DNA of 64,000 nt from JAVJQS01 sp040218815. GTDB taxonomy: Bacteria > Bacteroidota > Bacteroidia > Flavobacteriales_E > Vicingaceae. The notes under the pieces were generated by a model. The model made no database searches, was not told where the DNA came from, and saw only the letters and a program-made list of their open reading frames with translations. Each line of letters opens with the position of its first letter. Position 1 is the first letter of the stretch. Below are positions 1 to 10,094 of the stretch, piece after piece. The stretch lies in NCBI GenBank assembly GCA_040218815.1, contig JAVJQS010000003.1:186001-250000 (forward strand), read 5' to 3'. A program made the position numbers and the translations under genes.

Positions 1-1
1 A

Positions 2-757
2 TCTGTGATGTATTTCTTTGGTGCATTTGGTGCCATGACTGCTGTTTTACTATTAGTTTTTAAAGACACTATTTTAGGTTTTATAGCCAGTATACAATTA
101 GCAGCCAACGATATGATACGTGTCGGTGACTGGGTAGCAATGGAGCGCTATGGAGCAGATGGAGATGTAATTGAAATTAATTTAACTACTGTAAAAGTTA
201 AAAATTGGGATAAAACAATTACAACGGTACCTACTTATTCTTTCATTTCAGATTCTTTTAAGAATTGGCGAGGAATGCAGGAGACAGGCGCTAGAAGAAT
301 TGCTAGGTCTGTATTCATCAACCAACAAACCGTAAAATTTGCCGATGAAAAATTGATCTCTCGATTTAAGAACATCCATATTTTAAAAAATTATGTTGAA
401 GGAAAGGAGACCGAAATTAAAAAGTATAATGAGGAAAGAAAAGTAGATGTAAACCAAGTTTCAAATGGCAGACGAATGACCAATCTTGGTACTTTTAGAG
501 CGTATTTACTAGAATATTTAAAGAATCATCCAAAGATCAATCAGGAATTAACGGTGCTGGTGAGGCAACAAGATCCTTCGCCAAATGGTATTCCTATTCA
601 AATTTATGCGTTTAGCAATGACATTGCGTGGGTAAATTATGAAGCTATCCAATCAGATATCTTTGATCATATATTAGCAGTAGTGCATCAATTTGAATTG
701 GAAATTTTCCAAAATCCTACCGGTACAGATTTTAGGAGTTTGGCAACAAAAGATTAA
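2..757 (+). CDS. Mechanosensitive ion channel, MscS family (C-terminal part)
   Basis: The reading frame is open to the left edge of the window, so only the C-terminal part is present (about 251 residues). The visible start has a glycine/alanine-rich pore-lining helix (FGAFGAMTAVLLLVFKDTIL), followed by the MscS beta-domain pattern with VGDWVAMERYGADGDVIEI and a conserved NWD/TVPTYSF segment. The long tail after that is typical of the larger YbdG-like MscS proteins rather than the short E. coli MscS. The expected role is an inner-membrane tension-gated channel releasing solutes at hypo-osmotic shock. The family is clear; the subtype is inferred from the tail length. Confidence 0.9.
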   Translation, partial: SVMYFFGAFGAMTAVLLLVFKDTILGFIASIQLAANDMIRVGDWVAMERYGADGDVIEINLTTVKVKNWDKTITTVPTYSFISDSFKNWRGMQETGARRIARSVFINQQTVKFADEKLISRFKNIHILKNYVEGKETEIKKYNEERKVDVNQVSNGRRMTNLGTFRAYLLEYLKNHPKINQELTVLVRQQDPSPNGIPIQIYAFSNDIAWVNYEAIQSDIFDHILAVVHQFELEIFQNPTGTDFRSLATKD

Positions 758-902
758 CCTGCTTAACTTAGTAGCTTAACTATAAGAATCTAATTTAATT
801 TTAGTCTACTACAGTATGTTAAGAATAATTTCAAAAATTCAAAGTGAGAAATTAGAAGTAAATAAAATATTATATATAGTAAAGAAAGTTAATTTCTTAC
901 TT

Positions 903-3617
903 ATGTCAATTCTTACTTTGAGAGCATCTGTCTTTTTTTCTATTTTTTGTTTTTTAAACCTAACATTGACTTCTCAAGTTAATTCTGTTGATTATGATGT
1001 TTATGATAACAATAACAGCTCCCTTAAAGAGGTTTTTGGACTTGTAAACCTCGACTCCAACAGTAGCTATTGTATTGAGGTAGAAGGTACTTACAGTGTA
1101 TGGAGTCCAGGCACTTGGACCAATCCTTGTGGAATAATCGAGAATGCGCCTATTTACCCTTCCTCAGGAGGTTTTATGACAGGTAATGTAGGGTTTGACT
1201 TTGCCTATAATTTTTCACGACCTACACTTACTGGATGTTCTGGATTCAGTAATCCTGTCCTTGCTCAACCATTTCCTCGCATATCTATCACACTAGATAG
1301 TGGCGCAACTTGGTTCCATCCATCTGTTGGTGCATACGATTCATCGCATATCTATAAGTTTGAAGTAATTGGACGTGGATACCCTATAGGAGTAAGACAA
1401 AACTCAGGTGTAAACGCTGACGACTATGGAGTTCTAAAATTTGAATTGCAAAAAATACCTAGTTTGAATTTTAAATCGGACACAACAGTATGCAGCAATC
1501 AAACGCTATTGCTTGATGTTACCACGTCAAATGCAACTTATCTTTGGCAAGACAGCTCAACAAATTCAACATACTCTGCAGTAGATTCTGGACTTTATTG
1601 GGTAGAAATTACCCTCCATGATTATTGTACTAAACGAGACTCGATTTACATCAGATATGCATCTGAAATAGCTATCAACCTCGGCAATGATACCAGCATT
1701 TGTCCAAACAGCTCAATTCTTTTAGATGCCACTTTACCTGGAGCAACTTATTCTTGGCAAGACAATTCAACTGGTGCTACTTTCTTAGCCCAAAATAGTG
1801 GTATTTATTGGGTGGATGTAACACTTAACAATTGCACAAAAAGAGACTCAATCGCAATTTCTTTAATCCCTGAAATACCCATCAACCTTGGTAATGATAC
1901 TCTGCTTTGCAATAACACCTCAATTACTTTAGACGTAACTTTAAGTGGTGCAAGTTATTTATGGCAAGATAGCTCAACCAATTCAACTTATAATGTAAAA
2001 GACTCTGGAATCTATTGGGTAGAAGTCACTCTTAACAATTGCATAAAAAGAGACTCCATAATAGTTTCATTAAAAAATTCTGTACTCCCATATAATATTG
2101 GCAATGATACTAGCATTTGTCCAAACAGTACTCTTCTTTTAGATGCAACACTACCACGTCATTTCTATAAATGGCAAGATGGTTCAACCAACTCCACCTT
2201 CTTAGTAAAAGACAGTGGAGTTTATTGGGTAGATTATATTGGTCGAGGTGCGGGTAGTTGCACTGTAAGAGATTCAATTGTAGTTTCTTTAAAACCTGAA
2301 ATACCAATAGAACTTGGTAATGATACCATAATTTGTCCCAACAGCTCAATTCTTATAGATGCCACTATACCAGGAGCAACTTATTCTTGGCAAGATAATT
2401 CTACTGCTGCTACTTTTATAGCCCAAGACAGCGGAATCTATTGGGTTGATGTAACACTAGACAACTGTATTAAAAGAGACTCTATACAAATTGAAATCAA
2501 ACAAGAAATAAATAATGATTTAGGACCTGATACAACGATTTGTTTGGGAGACTCAGTAATTTTAGGCTCTCCAACTTCAATGGCTACTTATCTATGGCAA
2601 GATGGTTCAACCAATCCTAACTTTATAGCTAGATCCGAAGGGATAAACTGGCTTGAAGTTAGGCTAAATGGGTGTACTAAAAGAGATTCTATTGAAGTGT
2701 TTGTATTAACAAACAGCTTTAAGGGTCTTGGTAATGATACCACACTTTGCTTTGGAAGTACATTGAATTTGAATGAAAGTCTACCTAATGTTTTTTACTT
2801 GTGGGATGACAATTCAACAAATCCTACAAATACCATAACAAAGGCAGGTACTTATTGGTTAGAAGTAAGTCTTCCAAAGTGTAAAAAAAGAGATTCTATA
2901 ATCGTAAGCTACGAAGATGAAATAGATGCCAATTTAAGTGGGGATACAACTCTTTGTTTTGGTGATACTTTAAGTTTTGATTTAACACAAGCCAATGCCA
3001 CCTACTTGTGGAGTGACAGCTCTACTAAGGCTAGCTTTGACATTGATATCCAGGGTATATATTGGGTTGAAGTAAGTTTAAATAATTGTGTGAAGCGAGA
3101 TTCAATCATGGTGTTATTCTCTCCTCAAAGAAAGTTAAACTTAGGGAATGACTCTACTTTATGCATTGATGAAACGCTTCTGCTTGATGCAACTTTTGCC
3201 AATTCTACCTATCTCTGGCAAGATGGTTCTACTAATCCCACCTATTTGGCAAACGACTCAGGACTCTATTGGGTGGCTGTAAGTGATGTGTGTGCCACAT
3301 TTAGAGACTCCATTTATATTTCCTATTTAGACTGTAATTGTCCAGTTTACATTCCAAATGTAATTACCCCAAATAATGATGGTGTTAATGACTTTTTCTA
3401 TGTCTCAACTACTTGTGACCTTGAGCCTTTTAGACTAAGAATATTCAATAGATGGGGAATAGAGCTACTTTCTTACAACAACGTAGCACTAAAATGGGAT
3501 GCAAGAGTTAACGGCACCTTTGTTGAAGGAGGACTATATTTTTATACCATTGAGTATAAAAGTGAATTCGAATCGAGCACAATAAAAAAAGCAGGAAGCT
3601 TTTCGATTCTTAGATAA
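903..3617 (+). CDS. Repeat-rich cell-surface protein with gliding-motility/T9SS C-terminal domain
   Basis: The frame opens at 816, but the ATG at 903 is the likely start because a signal peptide (MSILTLRASVFFSIFCFLN) begins there. After a unique N-terminal region come nine tandem repeats of about 60-70 residues. Each carries an LGNDT..C core, a YLWQDGSTN-like strand, a GIYWVEV strand and ends in KRDSI. The last 90 residues (VITPNNDGVNDFF, FNRWG, GLYFYTIEY) are the gliding-motility-associated/CHU C-terminal sorting domain known for type IX secretion cargo. It is probably exported through the Sec and T9SS systems and displayed on the surface or released. The cysteine near each repeat start and the one before KRDSI could pair. 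The ligand or role (adhesin, structural fibre) is not visible. Confidence 0.88.
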   Translation: MSILTLRASVFFSIFCFLNLTLTSQVNSVDYDVYDNNNSSLKEVFGLVNLDSNSSYCIEVEGTYSVWSPGTWTNPCGIIENAPIYPSSGGFMTGNVGFDFAYNFSRPTLTGCSGFSNPVLAQPFPRISITLDSGATWFHPSVGAYDSSHIYKFEVIGRGYPIGVRQNSGVNADDYGVLKFELQKIPSLNFKSDTTVCSNQTLLLDVTTSNATYLWQDSSTNSTYSAVDSGLYWVEITLHDYCTKRDSIYIRYASEIAINLGNDTSICPNSSILLDATLPGATYSWQDNSTGATFLAQNSGIYWVDVTLNNCTKRDSIAISLIPEIPINLGNDTLLCNNTSITLDVTLSGASYLWQDSSTNSTYNVKDSGIYWVEVTLNNCIKRDSIIVSLKNSVLPYNIGNDTSICPNSTLLLDATLPRHFYKWQDGSTNSTFLVKDSGVYWVDYIGRGAGSCTVRDSIVVSLKPEIPIELGNDTIICPNSSILIDATIPGATYSWQDNSTAATFIAQDSGIYWVDVTLDNCIKRDSIQIEIKQEINNDLGPDTTICLGDSVILGSPTSMATYLWQDGSTNPNFIARSEGINWLEVRLNGCTKRDSIEVFVLTNSFKGLGNDTTLCFGSTLNLNESLPNVFYLWDDNSTNPTNTITKAGTYWLEVSLPKCKKRDSIIVSYEDEIDANLSGDTTLCFGDTLSFDLTQANATYLWSDSSTKASFDIDIQGIYWVEVSLNNCVKRDSIMVLFSPQRKLNLGNDSTLCIDETLLLDATFANSTYLWQDGSTNPTYLANDSGLYWVAVSDVCATFRDSIYISYLDCNCPVYIPNVITPNNDGVNDFFYVSTTCDLEPFRLRIFNRWGIELLSYNNVALKWDARVNGTFVEGGLYFYTIEYKSEFESSTIKKAGSFSILR

Positions 3618-3653
3618 GGAGTTCTTGAAACTTCAGTTAAACAATTCTTAGTA

Positions 3654-4406
3654 TTAGGAGTTTGACAGCTGAACATTAACTTTTTCAAGCTCGATACGCG
3701 AGAGCTCTTCCAATTCATTTTTCTGAAACAATTGATCTAAATCATAAACCTGGGCTTTACTGGGATCGGCTTTATAATTTATATAATCAACAAAACGAAT
3801 TCCATTGACATATCTCTCATTGTAGGCTTCCCTAAAACGCAAACCACCCCCATTCTCCTTAAAAGAATAGGCTAAAAAATCAACTTTATTGGTTTCAGTA
3901 TTGATCCAATAGATATAAACATCTTCGAAGTCATCGCCTCCGCCCTCTTGTAAAAATGTTACTTCTATTTTATGATACTCCTTGTTATAGATTGAGACCT
4001 GATCAAGGTACTTTTTTTGAACCGCTGGGTCATTAAGGCCGAAAGGCAACAATGCAAAGTAAAAAACAGAATTGATGGAGTTTCTATATTTATTGATTGT
4101 GCTGTCTTTGAGCTTCACCTCAATATCATTTACAGTCCGAACAAAAACATCCTCTGACATTGCATCATACACTTTTAAGGTGTCATCATAAAATAAACGG
4201 CTCATTTTAAAGCCATCGGCATTTTTCTGCCCTTTATAATGTATTTTTCTAAAATCAAATTCAATTAGGGATCCTGTATAGGCCTCTCCTCCCGATACTT
4301 CTATCGTTTTATCAATTAATTCTTGAGCACTAGGTTCTTGAGAACAAGAAAGCAATGAAAGAATTAATGAAATACTTAAACTAAATTTTACAATACTTTT
4401 TCTCAT
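3654..4406 (-). CDS. Lipoprotein, DUF6503-like
   Basis: The 250-residue protein has a lipoprotein signal ending in a lipobox (LILSLLSCS), so it is probably lipid-anchored. The mature part starts [14 protein letters not shown], a pattern seen in Bacteroidota outer-membrane lipoproteins assigned to DUF6503, and is rich in alternating beta-strand segments ([19 protein letters not shown]). Its start overlaps the stop of uvrA by 4 nt, so the two genes are translationally coupled. Function is unknown. The LolA/LppX-like fold sometimes suggested for this type of protein is inference only. Confidence 0.75.
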   Translation of the reverse strand: MRKSIVKFSLSISLILSLLSCSQEPSAQELIDKTIEVSGGEAYTGSLIEFDFRKIHYKGQKNADGFKMSRLFYDDTLKVYDAMSEDVFVRTVNDIEVKLKDSTINKYRNSINSVFYFALLPFGLNDPAVQKKYLDQVSIYNKEYHKIEVTFLQEGGGDDFEDVYIYWINTETNKVDFLAYSFKENGGGLRFREAYNERYVNGIRFVDYINYKADPSKAQVYDLDQLFQKNELEELSRIELEKVNVQLSNS

Positions 4407-7198
4407 AAATAAGTTGCTGTTACTGATTTTTTAGACTTTTTAAAGTCAGCTAATAATCCTTCAAATACTAATTCTCCTCCTTTATCTCCACCTTCAGGGC
4501 CCAAATCTATTACCCAGTCAGCATGTTTTATTACCTCAGGGTTGTGCTCAATTACCAATAAACTGTGACCTTTATCAATCAATGCATCAAATGAATAGAG
4601 CAACTTTGCAATATCGTGAAAGTGCAGTCCTGTTGTTGGCTCATCAAAAATAAATAATGTATGGTTTGATGTCCCTCCTTTTCCGAGGTAAGAAGCCAGT
4701 TTAATACGCTGTGCTTCTCCTCCACTTAAGGTTCCTGATGCCTGTCCCAATTTCACATAGCTCAAACCCACCTCCATTAAAGGAGATAATCGTTCCGCGA
4801 CTTTAGCAGCCTGTCTGTCAGCCTTAAATTTCTTAAAAAAGCTAACGGCATCATCAACGGTCATATCTAATACATCAGCAATATTTTTGCCGTGAAATTT
4901 CACTTCTAGGATTTCATCTTTGAAGCGTTTTCCCTCACATTCTTCACAAGTCAAATGGATGTCTGCCATAAACTGCATTTCCTCTGTAATCTCACCTTCT
5001 CCTTGACAAACTTCACAACGACCACCATCAACATTAAAAGAGAAAAACCCTGATTTATAACCCCGAGACTTTGAAAGCCCTAAGTCGGCAAATAGGTTTC
5101 GAATTTCATCATAAGCTTTTATATAGGTCACTGGATTCGATCGCGATGATTTGCCAATAGGATTTTGGTCAATAAACTGGATATCCTTTAGCATGTCAAC
5201 AGCACCTTCTAGTTTGAAATATTCTCCTGTTTTTTCTCCATACCCTCCTAACTTTTTTTGAATGGAAGGATATACAATTTTCTTTATCAAGGAGGATTTT
5301 CCTGAACCACTTACCCCAGAAACTACTGTCATCGCATGCAAGGGAAATTTGACATCAATACCTTTTAAGTTGTTTTCTCGAGCTCCAAAAACAGAGATAT
5401 AATTATTTGAAGTTCTTACCTGTTTTTTAAGAGAAACTACTTTCTTATGATTTAAATAGTCAGAAGTTAAAGTGTTGGCCTTTACTAGTGCTTTAGAGTC
5501 ACCTTGAAAAACTAAATTTCCACCGTGGCTGCCCGCTTCAGGTCCTAAGTCGATAATTTCATCTGCAGCACGTATAATTTCTTCATCGTGCTCCACCACA
5601 ATTACAGTATTTCCCAAGTCACGCAAGGACTTTAAAATTCGAATTAAGCGTTCCGTATCTTTTGGGTGCAAGCCTATGCTTGGTTCATCTAAAATGTACA
5701 TGGATCCCACCAAACTGCTGCCTAAGGATGTTGCCAAATTAATCCGTTGAGACTCTCCCCCAGAAAGTGTGTTAGCAGGTCTATTTAGATTTAAGTAACC
5801 CACGCCTACATTTAATAGATAGCTTATTCTATTCTTTATTTCTGTTAAAATCCGTTTAGCAACTTCTCCATCATGCTTTGATAGCTTCAACTGATTAAAA
5901 AATTTCTCCAAATCATATATGGATAGCTTTACCAGTTGGTTAATAGATTTCTCCCCCACTTTTACATAGTTCGTTTCCTTTCTAAGTCGTGTTCCTTTGC
6001 AGTCGAGGCAAGTTGTCCTTCCACGATAGCGTGCCAACATCACACGGTAATGTATCTTATACGTTTTGCTGCTCAGGTAATCAAAAAAAGTATTAAGGCC
6101 TTTAAAATATTTGTTGCCCGTCCAAAGTGTTTCGTACTCTTCTTCAGATAGTTCAAAAATTGGCTTATGTATGGGAAAATTAAATTTCTCAGCTACTCTG
6201 ATTAAATCATTTTTCCACACTTGCATCTTTTCCCCTTTCCAACAGGCAATTGCATCTTGATAAACTGAAAGTGATTTATTGGGGATCACTATGTCTTCAT
6301 CAATGCCTATTACCTTGCCAAATCCTTCACATTTAGGGCATGCACCTATCGGGTTGTTAAAACTGAACAAGTGCACTGATGGCTCGATGAATTCCTCCCC
6401 ATTTTCTTCAAAAGCACTGCTAAAAGTTTTGGTTTTAAACTTATCATTAGTGTCGGCAATAATAGTACAGCTCTTTTGACCTTCATAGAAAGTAGTTTCC
6501 ACTGAATCGGCAATCCTACTCTCTTCATCCTCAATATCCTCGGAGATTATAAATCTATCCACTATTATTGAAATGCTTTTAAGATTTAATTCTTCATCAA
6601 CAAGGTCTTCTAATCGAATCACTTCATTTTTTATCATGGCTCTGCTAAAGCCTTGCTGAATGAGTAATTGGATGTTTTCCGAAGCTTTTCTATTTTCTTT
6701 TAAGGCTAACTCAGCAATAATGTAAACTTTGGATTTTAGTGGTAGTTTCAGAACATATTGTACCACATCATTCACACTGTCTCTGCTTACTTCATTCCCC
6801 GAATTTGGTGAAATTGTTTTGCCAATCCTAGCAAAAAGTAATTTTAGGTAATCATAAATTTCTGTAGTAGTACCAACGGTTGAACGCGAATTAGTAGTAT
6901 TCACTTTTTGCTCAATTGCAATTGCTGGTGCAACGCCTTTAATGTAATCTACGTCTGGTTTTTCGACTTTACCAAGAAACTGTCGGGCGTAGGAAGATAA
7001 ACTTTCAACGTATCGTCTTTGACCTTCAGCATACAAAGTACTAAATGCTAAAGAGGATTTGCCTGAGCCGGATAATCCGGTTACGACAACTAACTTATTT
7101 CTTGGAATGGCAACATCAATGTTCTTTAAATTATGAACCCGAGCACCTTTAATTAGTATAAATTTCTTGGGATCTAATTTATCTACAGCTGTTGGCAT
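4403..7198 (-). CDS. uvrA: Excinuclease ABC subunit A
   Basis: UvrA is the damage-recognition ATPase of nucleotide excision repair; it dimerises and loads UvrB at lesions. Two ABC ATPase modules are visible. The first has Walker [10 protein letters not shown] and an LSGGE signature with DEPSIGLH. The second has Walker [22 protein letters not shown] and DEPTTGLH. Zinc-binding CxxC pairs occur as CPKC, CLDC, CEVC and CEEC. The frame opens at 7291, but M32 ([12 protein letters not shown]) at 7198 is the better start: it leaves about 931 residues and removes a low-complexity, AT-rich leader. The gene is followed directly by the DUF6503 lipoprotein with a 4-nt overlap. Confidence 0.96.
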   Translation of the reverse strand: MPTAVDKLDPKKFILIKGARVHNLKNIDVAIPRNKLVVVTGLSGSGKSSLAFSTLYAEGQRRYVESLSSYARQFLGKVEKPDVDYIKGVAPAIAIEQKVNTTNSRSTVGTTTEIYDYLKLLFARIGKTISPNSGNEVSRDSVNDVVQYVLKLPLKSKVYIIAELALKENRKASENIQLLIQQGFSRAMIKNEVIRLEDLVDEELNLKSISIIVDRFIISEDIEDEESRIADSVETTFYEGQKSCTIIADTNDKFKTKTFSSAFEENGEEFIEPSVHLFSFNNPIGACPKCEGFGKVIGIDEDIVIPNKSLSVYQDAIACWKGEKMQVWKNDLIRVAEKFNFPIHKPIFELSEEEYETLWTGNKYFKGLNTFFDYLSSKTYKIHYRVMLARYRGRTTCLDCKGTRLRKETNYVKVGEKSINQLVKLSIYDLEKFFNQLKLSKHDGEVAKRILTEIKNRISYLLNVGVGYLNLNRPANTLSGGESQRINLATSLGSSLVGSMYILDEPSIGLHPKDTERLIRILKSLRDLGNTVIVVEHDEEIIRAADEIIDLGPEAGSHGGNLVFQGDSKALVKANTLTSDYLNHKKVVSLKKQVRTSNNYISVFGARENNLKGIDVKFPLHAMTVVSGVSGSGKSSLIKKIVYPSIQKKLGGYGEKTGEYFKLEGAVDMLKDIQFIDQNPIGKSSRSNPVTYIKAYDEIRNLFADLGLSKSRGYKSGFFSFNVDGGRCEVCQGEGEITEEMQFMADIHLTCEECEGKRFKDEILEVKFHGKNIADVLDMTVDDAVSFFKKFKADRQAAKVAERLSPLMEVGLSYVKLGQASGTLSGGEAQRIKLASYLGKGGTSNHTLFIFDEPTTGLHFHDIAKLLYSFDALIDKGHSLLVIEHNPEVIKHADWVIDLGPEGGDKGGELVFEGLLADFKKSKKSVTATYL

Positions 7199-7401
7199 GC
7201 ACTTTGTAGTGTTTTGTTGAGTGAGCGACAAATTTAACGGAGATTTTTGGGTATTTTCGTCAAAATATTTTTTATTACACAATAAAACCAACCATCGGAC
7301 GTTTTCGTTCGTATTATATAAAATTAAATTAGAAACGCCTATAGCCTAAACATTACTTTTTTTTAACCGCTTTTTTTGAAAGGCAAAAACTGTAAGTGTT
7401 T

Positions 7402-7986
7402 ATGGAAACTAATTTAATGAGCGATAAAGCCTTAATAAGGCAATATCTAGATGGGAAAGAATCAGCTTTTGACATTTTACTAAATCGCTATAAGGGAAGA
7501 GTTTTCTCCTATATTCTCTTTACTATTAAGGATAGAACTCTAGCTAACGATATTTTTCAAGAAACCTTTATGAAAGTAATTCGCACCTTAAAAAAAGGTG
7601 GTTACAATGAAGAAGGCAAGTTTTTACCTTGGGTAAACCGAATTGCTCATAATTTAATTATAGACCACTTCCGAAGAAAGCAAAAGCACCCAACTACCAA
7701 TGGAGGGCCTGATTTTGACATCTTTGATATTATATCTGATGGAAATGCTACCATTGAGGAAGAAACCATTAAAGATCAAATATTATCTGATGTAAAGAAG
7801 TTAATTCATGAACTTCCAGATGACCAAAAAGAAGTTTTAATGATGCGCATGTATTTTGACATGAGTTTTAAAGAAATTTCGGAACGTACGAATGTGAGCA
7901 TTAATACAGCATTAGGAAGAATGCGTTACGCGCTAATTAACTTGCGTAAGATGGTCGACAAGCAAAAATTGACTTATGTGAATTAA
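7402..7986 (+). CDS. RNA polymerase sigma factor, sigma-70 family, ECF-like
   Basis: About 194 residues with region 2 (LARYLNRYKG-type helix, then ANDIFQETFMKVI) and region 4 (LPDDQKEVLMMRMYFDMS followed by FKEISERTNVSINTALGRM), i.e. a two-domain ECF-type sigma factor. The frame opens with GTG at 7396; ATG at 7402 or 7417 are the sensible starts and 7402 is used here. It diverges from uvrA. A 65-residue gene follows 70 nt downstream on the same strand and may be co-transcribed. No recognisable membrane anti-sigma factor is adjacent. Target regulon unknown. Confidence 0.92.
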   Translation: METNLMSDKALIRQYLDGKESAFDILLNRYKGRVFSYILFTIKDRTLANDIFQETFMKVIRTLKKGGYNEEGKFLPWVNRIAHNLIIDHFRRKQKHPTTNGGPDFDIFDIISDGNATIEEETIKDQILSDVKKLIHELPDDQKEVLMMRMYFDMSFKEISERTNVSINTALGRMRYALINLRKMVDKQKLTYVN

Positions 7987-8056
7987 TTTTTGATTGACTG
8001 GCAATAAAAGGAGCTGGTTTGCGTTTTAATTAAAATTTTAACGAAAAACAGACCAT

Positions 8057-8254
8057 ATGAAGCACTTTACAGTCTTTAATTTCAAAAAATTAACCGAAGA
8101 AGAAAAAGCATTAAACGAGCTACTCCAACTCAAAAAAGAGAAAGAATCGCAAATGCCATCACAACAATCAGTCGATAATATTTTAGCCTATTCAAAATCA
8201 TTGAGTGTTAGAAAATCTAAACACCTTGGCTTTCTAGAAAACGTGTTAAATTAG
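8057..8254 (+). CDS. Small hypothetical protein downstream of sigma factor
   Basis: A 65-residue, charged, soluble protein (MKHFTVFNFKKLTEEEKALN...) with a predicted amphipathic helix rich in E, K and L and no membrane segment. It lies 70 nt after the sigma-factor gene on the same strand, so co-expression is likely. A role as a small sigma-factor regulator is a guess from position only. The tidy start (ATG after an A-rich leader) and protein-like composition support a real gene. Confidence 0.6.
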   Translation: MKHFTVFNFKKLTEEEKALNELLQLKKEKESQMPSQQSVDNILAYSKSLSVRKSKHLGFLENVLN

Positions 8255-8286
8255 TTACTATAGCACTTCATGTGTATATAGATTTA

Positions 8287-8778
8287 TTACTTTTTGAACG
8301 CACTGTAGAAATAATCGACCAAAATCACAAGATTCATAATTAGAAATGCAGGTAAGAACCATGCATTCAAGCTTTCACTATTGAATAAAGCTATTTGAAT
8401 GGTCCCGTATGCAATTTCAAAAAAGCAAATTGCTATTAATACTTTGAGCCTACGCAATAATGTCGTGGCTAATCGGTATTGTCTTGCAGCATTTTCTTCT
8501 GTTATTGTTGTAAGATAGTTGAAAAAGTGTGGGGAAAAATTTAGAATTGTTAATACAATATAAATCACGCCACCTATTGATAAGATGTTCCAAAGTTTAT
8601 CTTTTGAGTCATATCCATCTGGATTTCCCGAAGCATCAAAGTGGGTTGGTATTGTTTCGGGAAGCTGATCGAAATAATGCCAAGGATAGACGATCATTAA
8701 GATAAAGAAAACCCCTCCTACTATTTCAATCAACCAATCAATATTGCTTAAGGGTATTTTTACACGTGGTCTTTTCAT
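8287..8778 (-). CDS. DUF1648 domain integral membrane protein
   Basis: A 163-residue membrane protein. The hallmark of DUF1648 is present after the first helix: LPETIPTHFDASGNPDGYDSK. Four hydrophobic segments are visible at about residues 15-32, 62-80, 108-126 and 138-158. Function of the domain is unknown; in SdpI-like proteins of Firmicutes it is linked to immunity against a killing factor, but this short protein has only the domain and cannot be assigned that role. It stands alone on the minus strand between the sigma-factor pair and nth. Confidence 0.8.
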   Translation of the reverse strand: MKRPRVKIPLSNIDWLIEIVGGVFFILMIVYPWHYFDQLPETIPTHFDASGNPDGYDSKDKLWNILSIGGVIYIVLTILNFSPHFFNYLTTITEENAARQYRLATTLLRRLKVLIAICFFEIAYGTIQIALFNSESLNAWFLPAFLIMNLVILVDYFYSAFKK

Positions 8779-8814
8779 TTCATTGTATTAAATTCTTCCT
8801 TGAATAATTAATTC

Positions 8815-8878
8815 ATTGACTTATTGACCCATTGACTTATTGATACATTGACTTATTGATACATTGACACATTGATTC
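8815..8878. repeat. Tandem repeat, 16-bp unit, four copies
   Basis: Four consecutive 16-bp units of the form attgacttattgatac: copies 2 and 3 are identical, copy 1 differs near its end and copy 4 is more divergent. The array lies between the nth stop and the start of the DUF1648 gene, outside any supported gene. Units are joined without spacers, so this is a microsatellite-like array and not a CRISPR. Confidence 0.85.
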
Positions 8879-8884
8879 CCCTTA

Positions 8885-9517
8885 TCAAAACAAACTCTTT
8901 CTTCCTACTACTGAACAAATAGGACATTTCTCTGGGTTGTGAGGTCTTGCTTTGCAATATTCTCTGCCAAAAAAGATGATTTGCAGATGCAGCTTATTCC
9001 ACAATTCTTCAGGAAAAAGTCGCTTACAATCTTTCTCTGTTTGATTGACATTTTTTCCATTACTTAAGCCCCATCGATATATTAGCCGATGTATATGAGT
9101 ATCAACTGGAAAAGCTGGATAGTCAAAAGCCTGAGCCATAACTACAGAAGCAGTTTTATGGCCTACTCCTGGCAGTTTTTCCAGTTCTTCAAAAGTTCGA
9201 GGTACCTCCCCATTGTGCTCTTCCATTAAAATTTCTGATAATCGATGGATCGCTTTAGACTTTTGAGGTGATAAGCCACATAGTCGGATAATGGCTTTTA
9301 TTTCTTCAACTGATTTTGTTCGCATTTCTCCTGGATGGTCAGCCAAAGCAAACAATTCAGGAGTCACTTGATTTACGCGAATATCAGTGCATTGAGCTGA
9401 AAGTAAAACTGCAACTAGCAAAGTATATGGATCCTTATGGTCCAAGGGAACGGGCACTTTTGGGTATAAGTCCTCAAGGGTGTTGATAACAAATGCTACT
9501 TTTTCTTGTTTCTTCAT
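8885..9517 (-). CDS. nth: Endonuclease III
   Basis: A base-excision repair DNA glycosylase/AP lyase acting on oxidised pyrimidines. The helix-hairpin-helix motif LPGVGHKTASVV is at about 115-126 with catalytic Lys121, and the catalytic Asp139 follows in PVDTHIHRL. The 210-residue length is normal. The C-terminal iron-sulfur loop is unusual: only three cysteines are seen (188, 198, 201), spaced C-X9-C-X2-C, and the protein ends SVVGRKSLF without the fourth ligand of the classical C-X6-C-X2-C-X5-C motif. The enzyme may lack the cluster or bind it differently. Confidence 0.94.
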   Translation of the reverse strand: MKKQEKVAFVINTLEDLYPKVPVPLDHKDPYTLLVAVLLSAQCTDIRVNQVTPELFALADHPGEMRTKSVEEIKAIIRLCGLSPQKSKAIHRLSEILMEEHNGEVPRTFEELEKLPGVGHKTASVVMAQAFDYPAFPVDTHIHRLIYRWGLSNGKNVNQTEKDCKRLFPEELWNKLHLQIIFFGREYCKARPHNPEKCPICSVVGRKSLF

Positions 9518-9628
9518 AAGGACACAAACTTAATGGTATATTTTTGCTAAAGTTTTAAATTAAATTGCATCAACAAAAATTAATTCCTACTTTGTTGAAA
9601 ACCAAAATGACAAAATTATCGTCAAGAT

Positions 9629-10084
9629 ATGAACGAAATTAAGATCGGAGATACAGCTCCAAAAATAAACTCAAAAGACCAAGATGGAAATGATTTTAGC
9701 TTGGATAGTCTAAAAGGCAAAAAGGTCGTACTCTACTTCTACCCAAAAGATGATACACCAGGCTGCACTAAAGAAGCTTGTAACCTTAGAGACAATTATA
9801 AAAAATTGCAACAAGAAGGCTATGAAGTTATTGGTGTTAGTGCTGACAATCAAGCGAAGCATCAAAAATTTATTGCTAAACACGATTTACCTTTCAAGCT
9901 CTTAGCTGATGAGAATAAAGAAGTTATCCAAGACTATAATGCTTGGGGACTCAAAAAATTCATGGGTAAGGAATATGAAGGAATAATAAGAAAAACATAT
10001 ATAATAGACGAAAAGGGTAAGATTGAAGACATCATCGAGAAAGTAAAAACGAAAGATCATACCGCTCAAATACTAACAGATTAA
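9629..10084 (+). CDS. bcp: Thioredoxin-dependent peroxiredoxin, BCP/PrxQ type
   Basis: A 151-residue thiol peroxidase reducing hydrogen peroxide and organic hydroperoxides in the cytoplasm. The peroxidatic Cys46 lies in [16 protein letters not shown], and Cys51, five residues on, is the usual resolving cysteine of the PrxQ class. The thioredoxin-like fold motifs ([23 protein letters not shown]) are all present. It starts a short run of genes, with recA beginning 11 nt after its stop, so the two are probably co-transcribed. Confidence 0.95.
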   Translation: MNEIKIGDTAPKINSKDQDGNDFSLDSLKGKKVVLYFYPKDDTPGCTKEACNLRDNYKKLQQEGYEVIGVSADNQAKHQKFIAKHDLPFKLLADENKEVIQDYNAWGLKKFMGKEYEGIIRKTYIIDEKGKIEDIIEKVKTKDHTAQILTD

Positions 10085-10094
10085 AGCAGAAAAA

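Noticed and set aside
2110..2349. Open frame on the minus strand inside the repeat-rich T9SS cargo gene
   Set aside because: It is the shadow of the coding repeats on the other strand and has no protein-like features.
8815..8878. Possible CRISPR array
   Set aside because: The units are 16 bp long and directly joined; there are no spacers and no cas genes.
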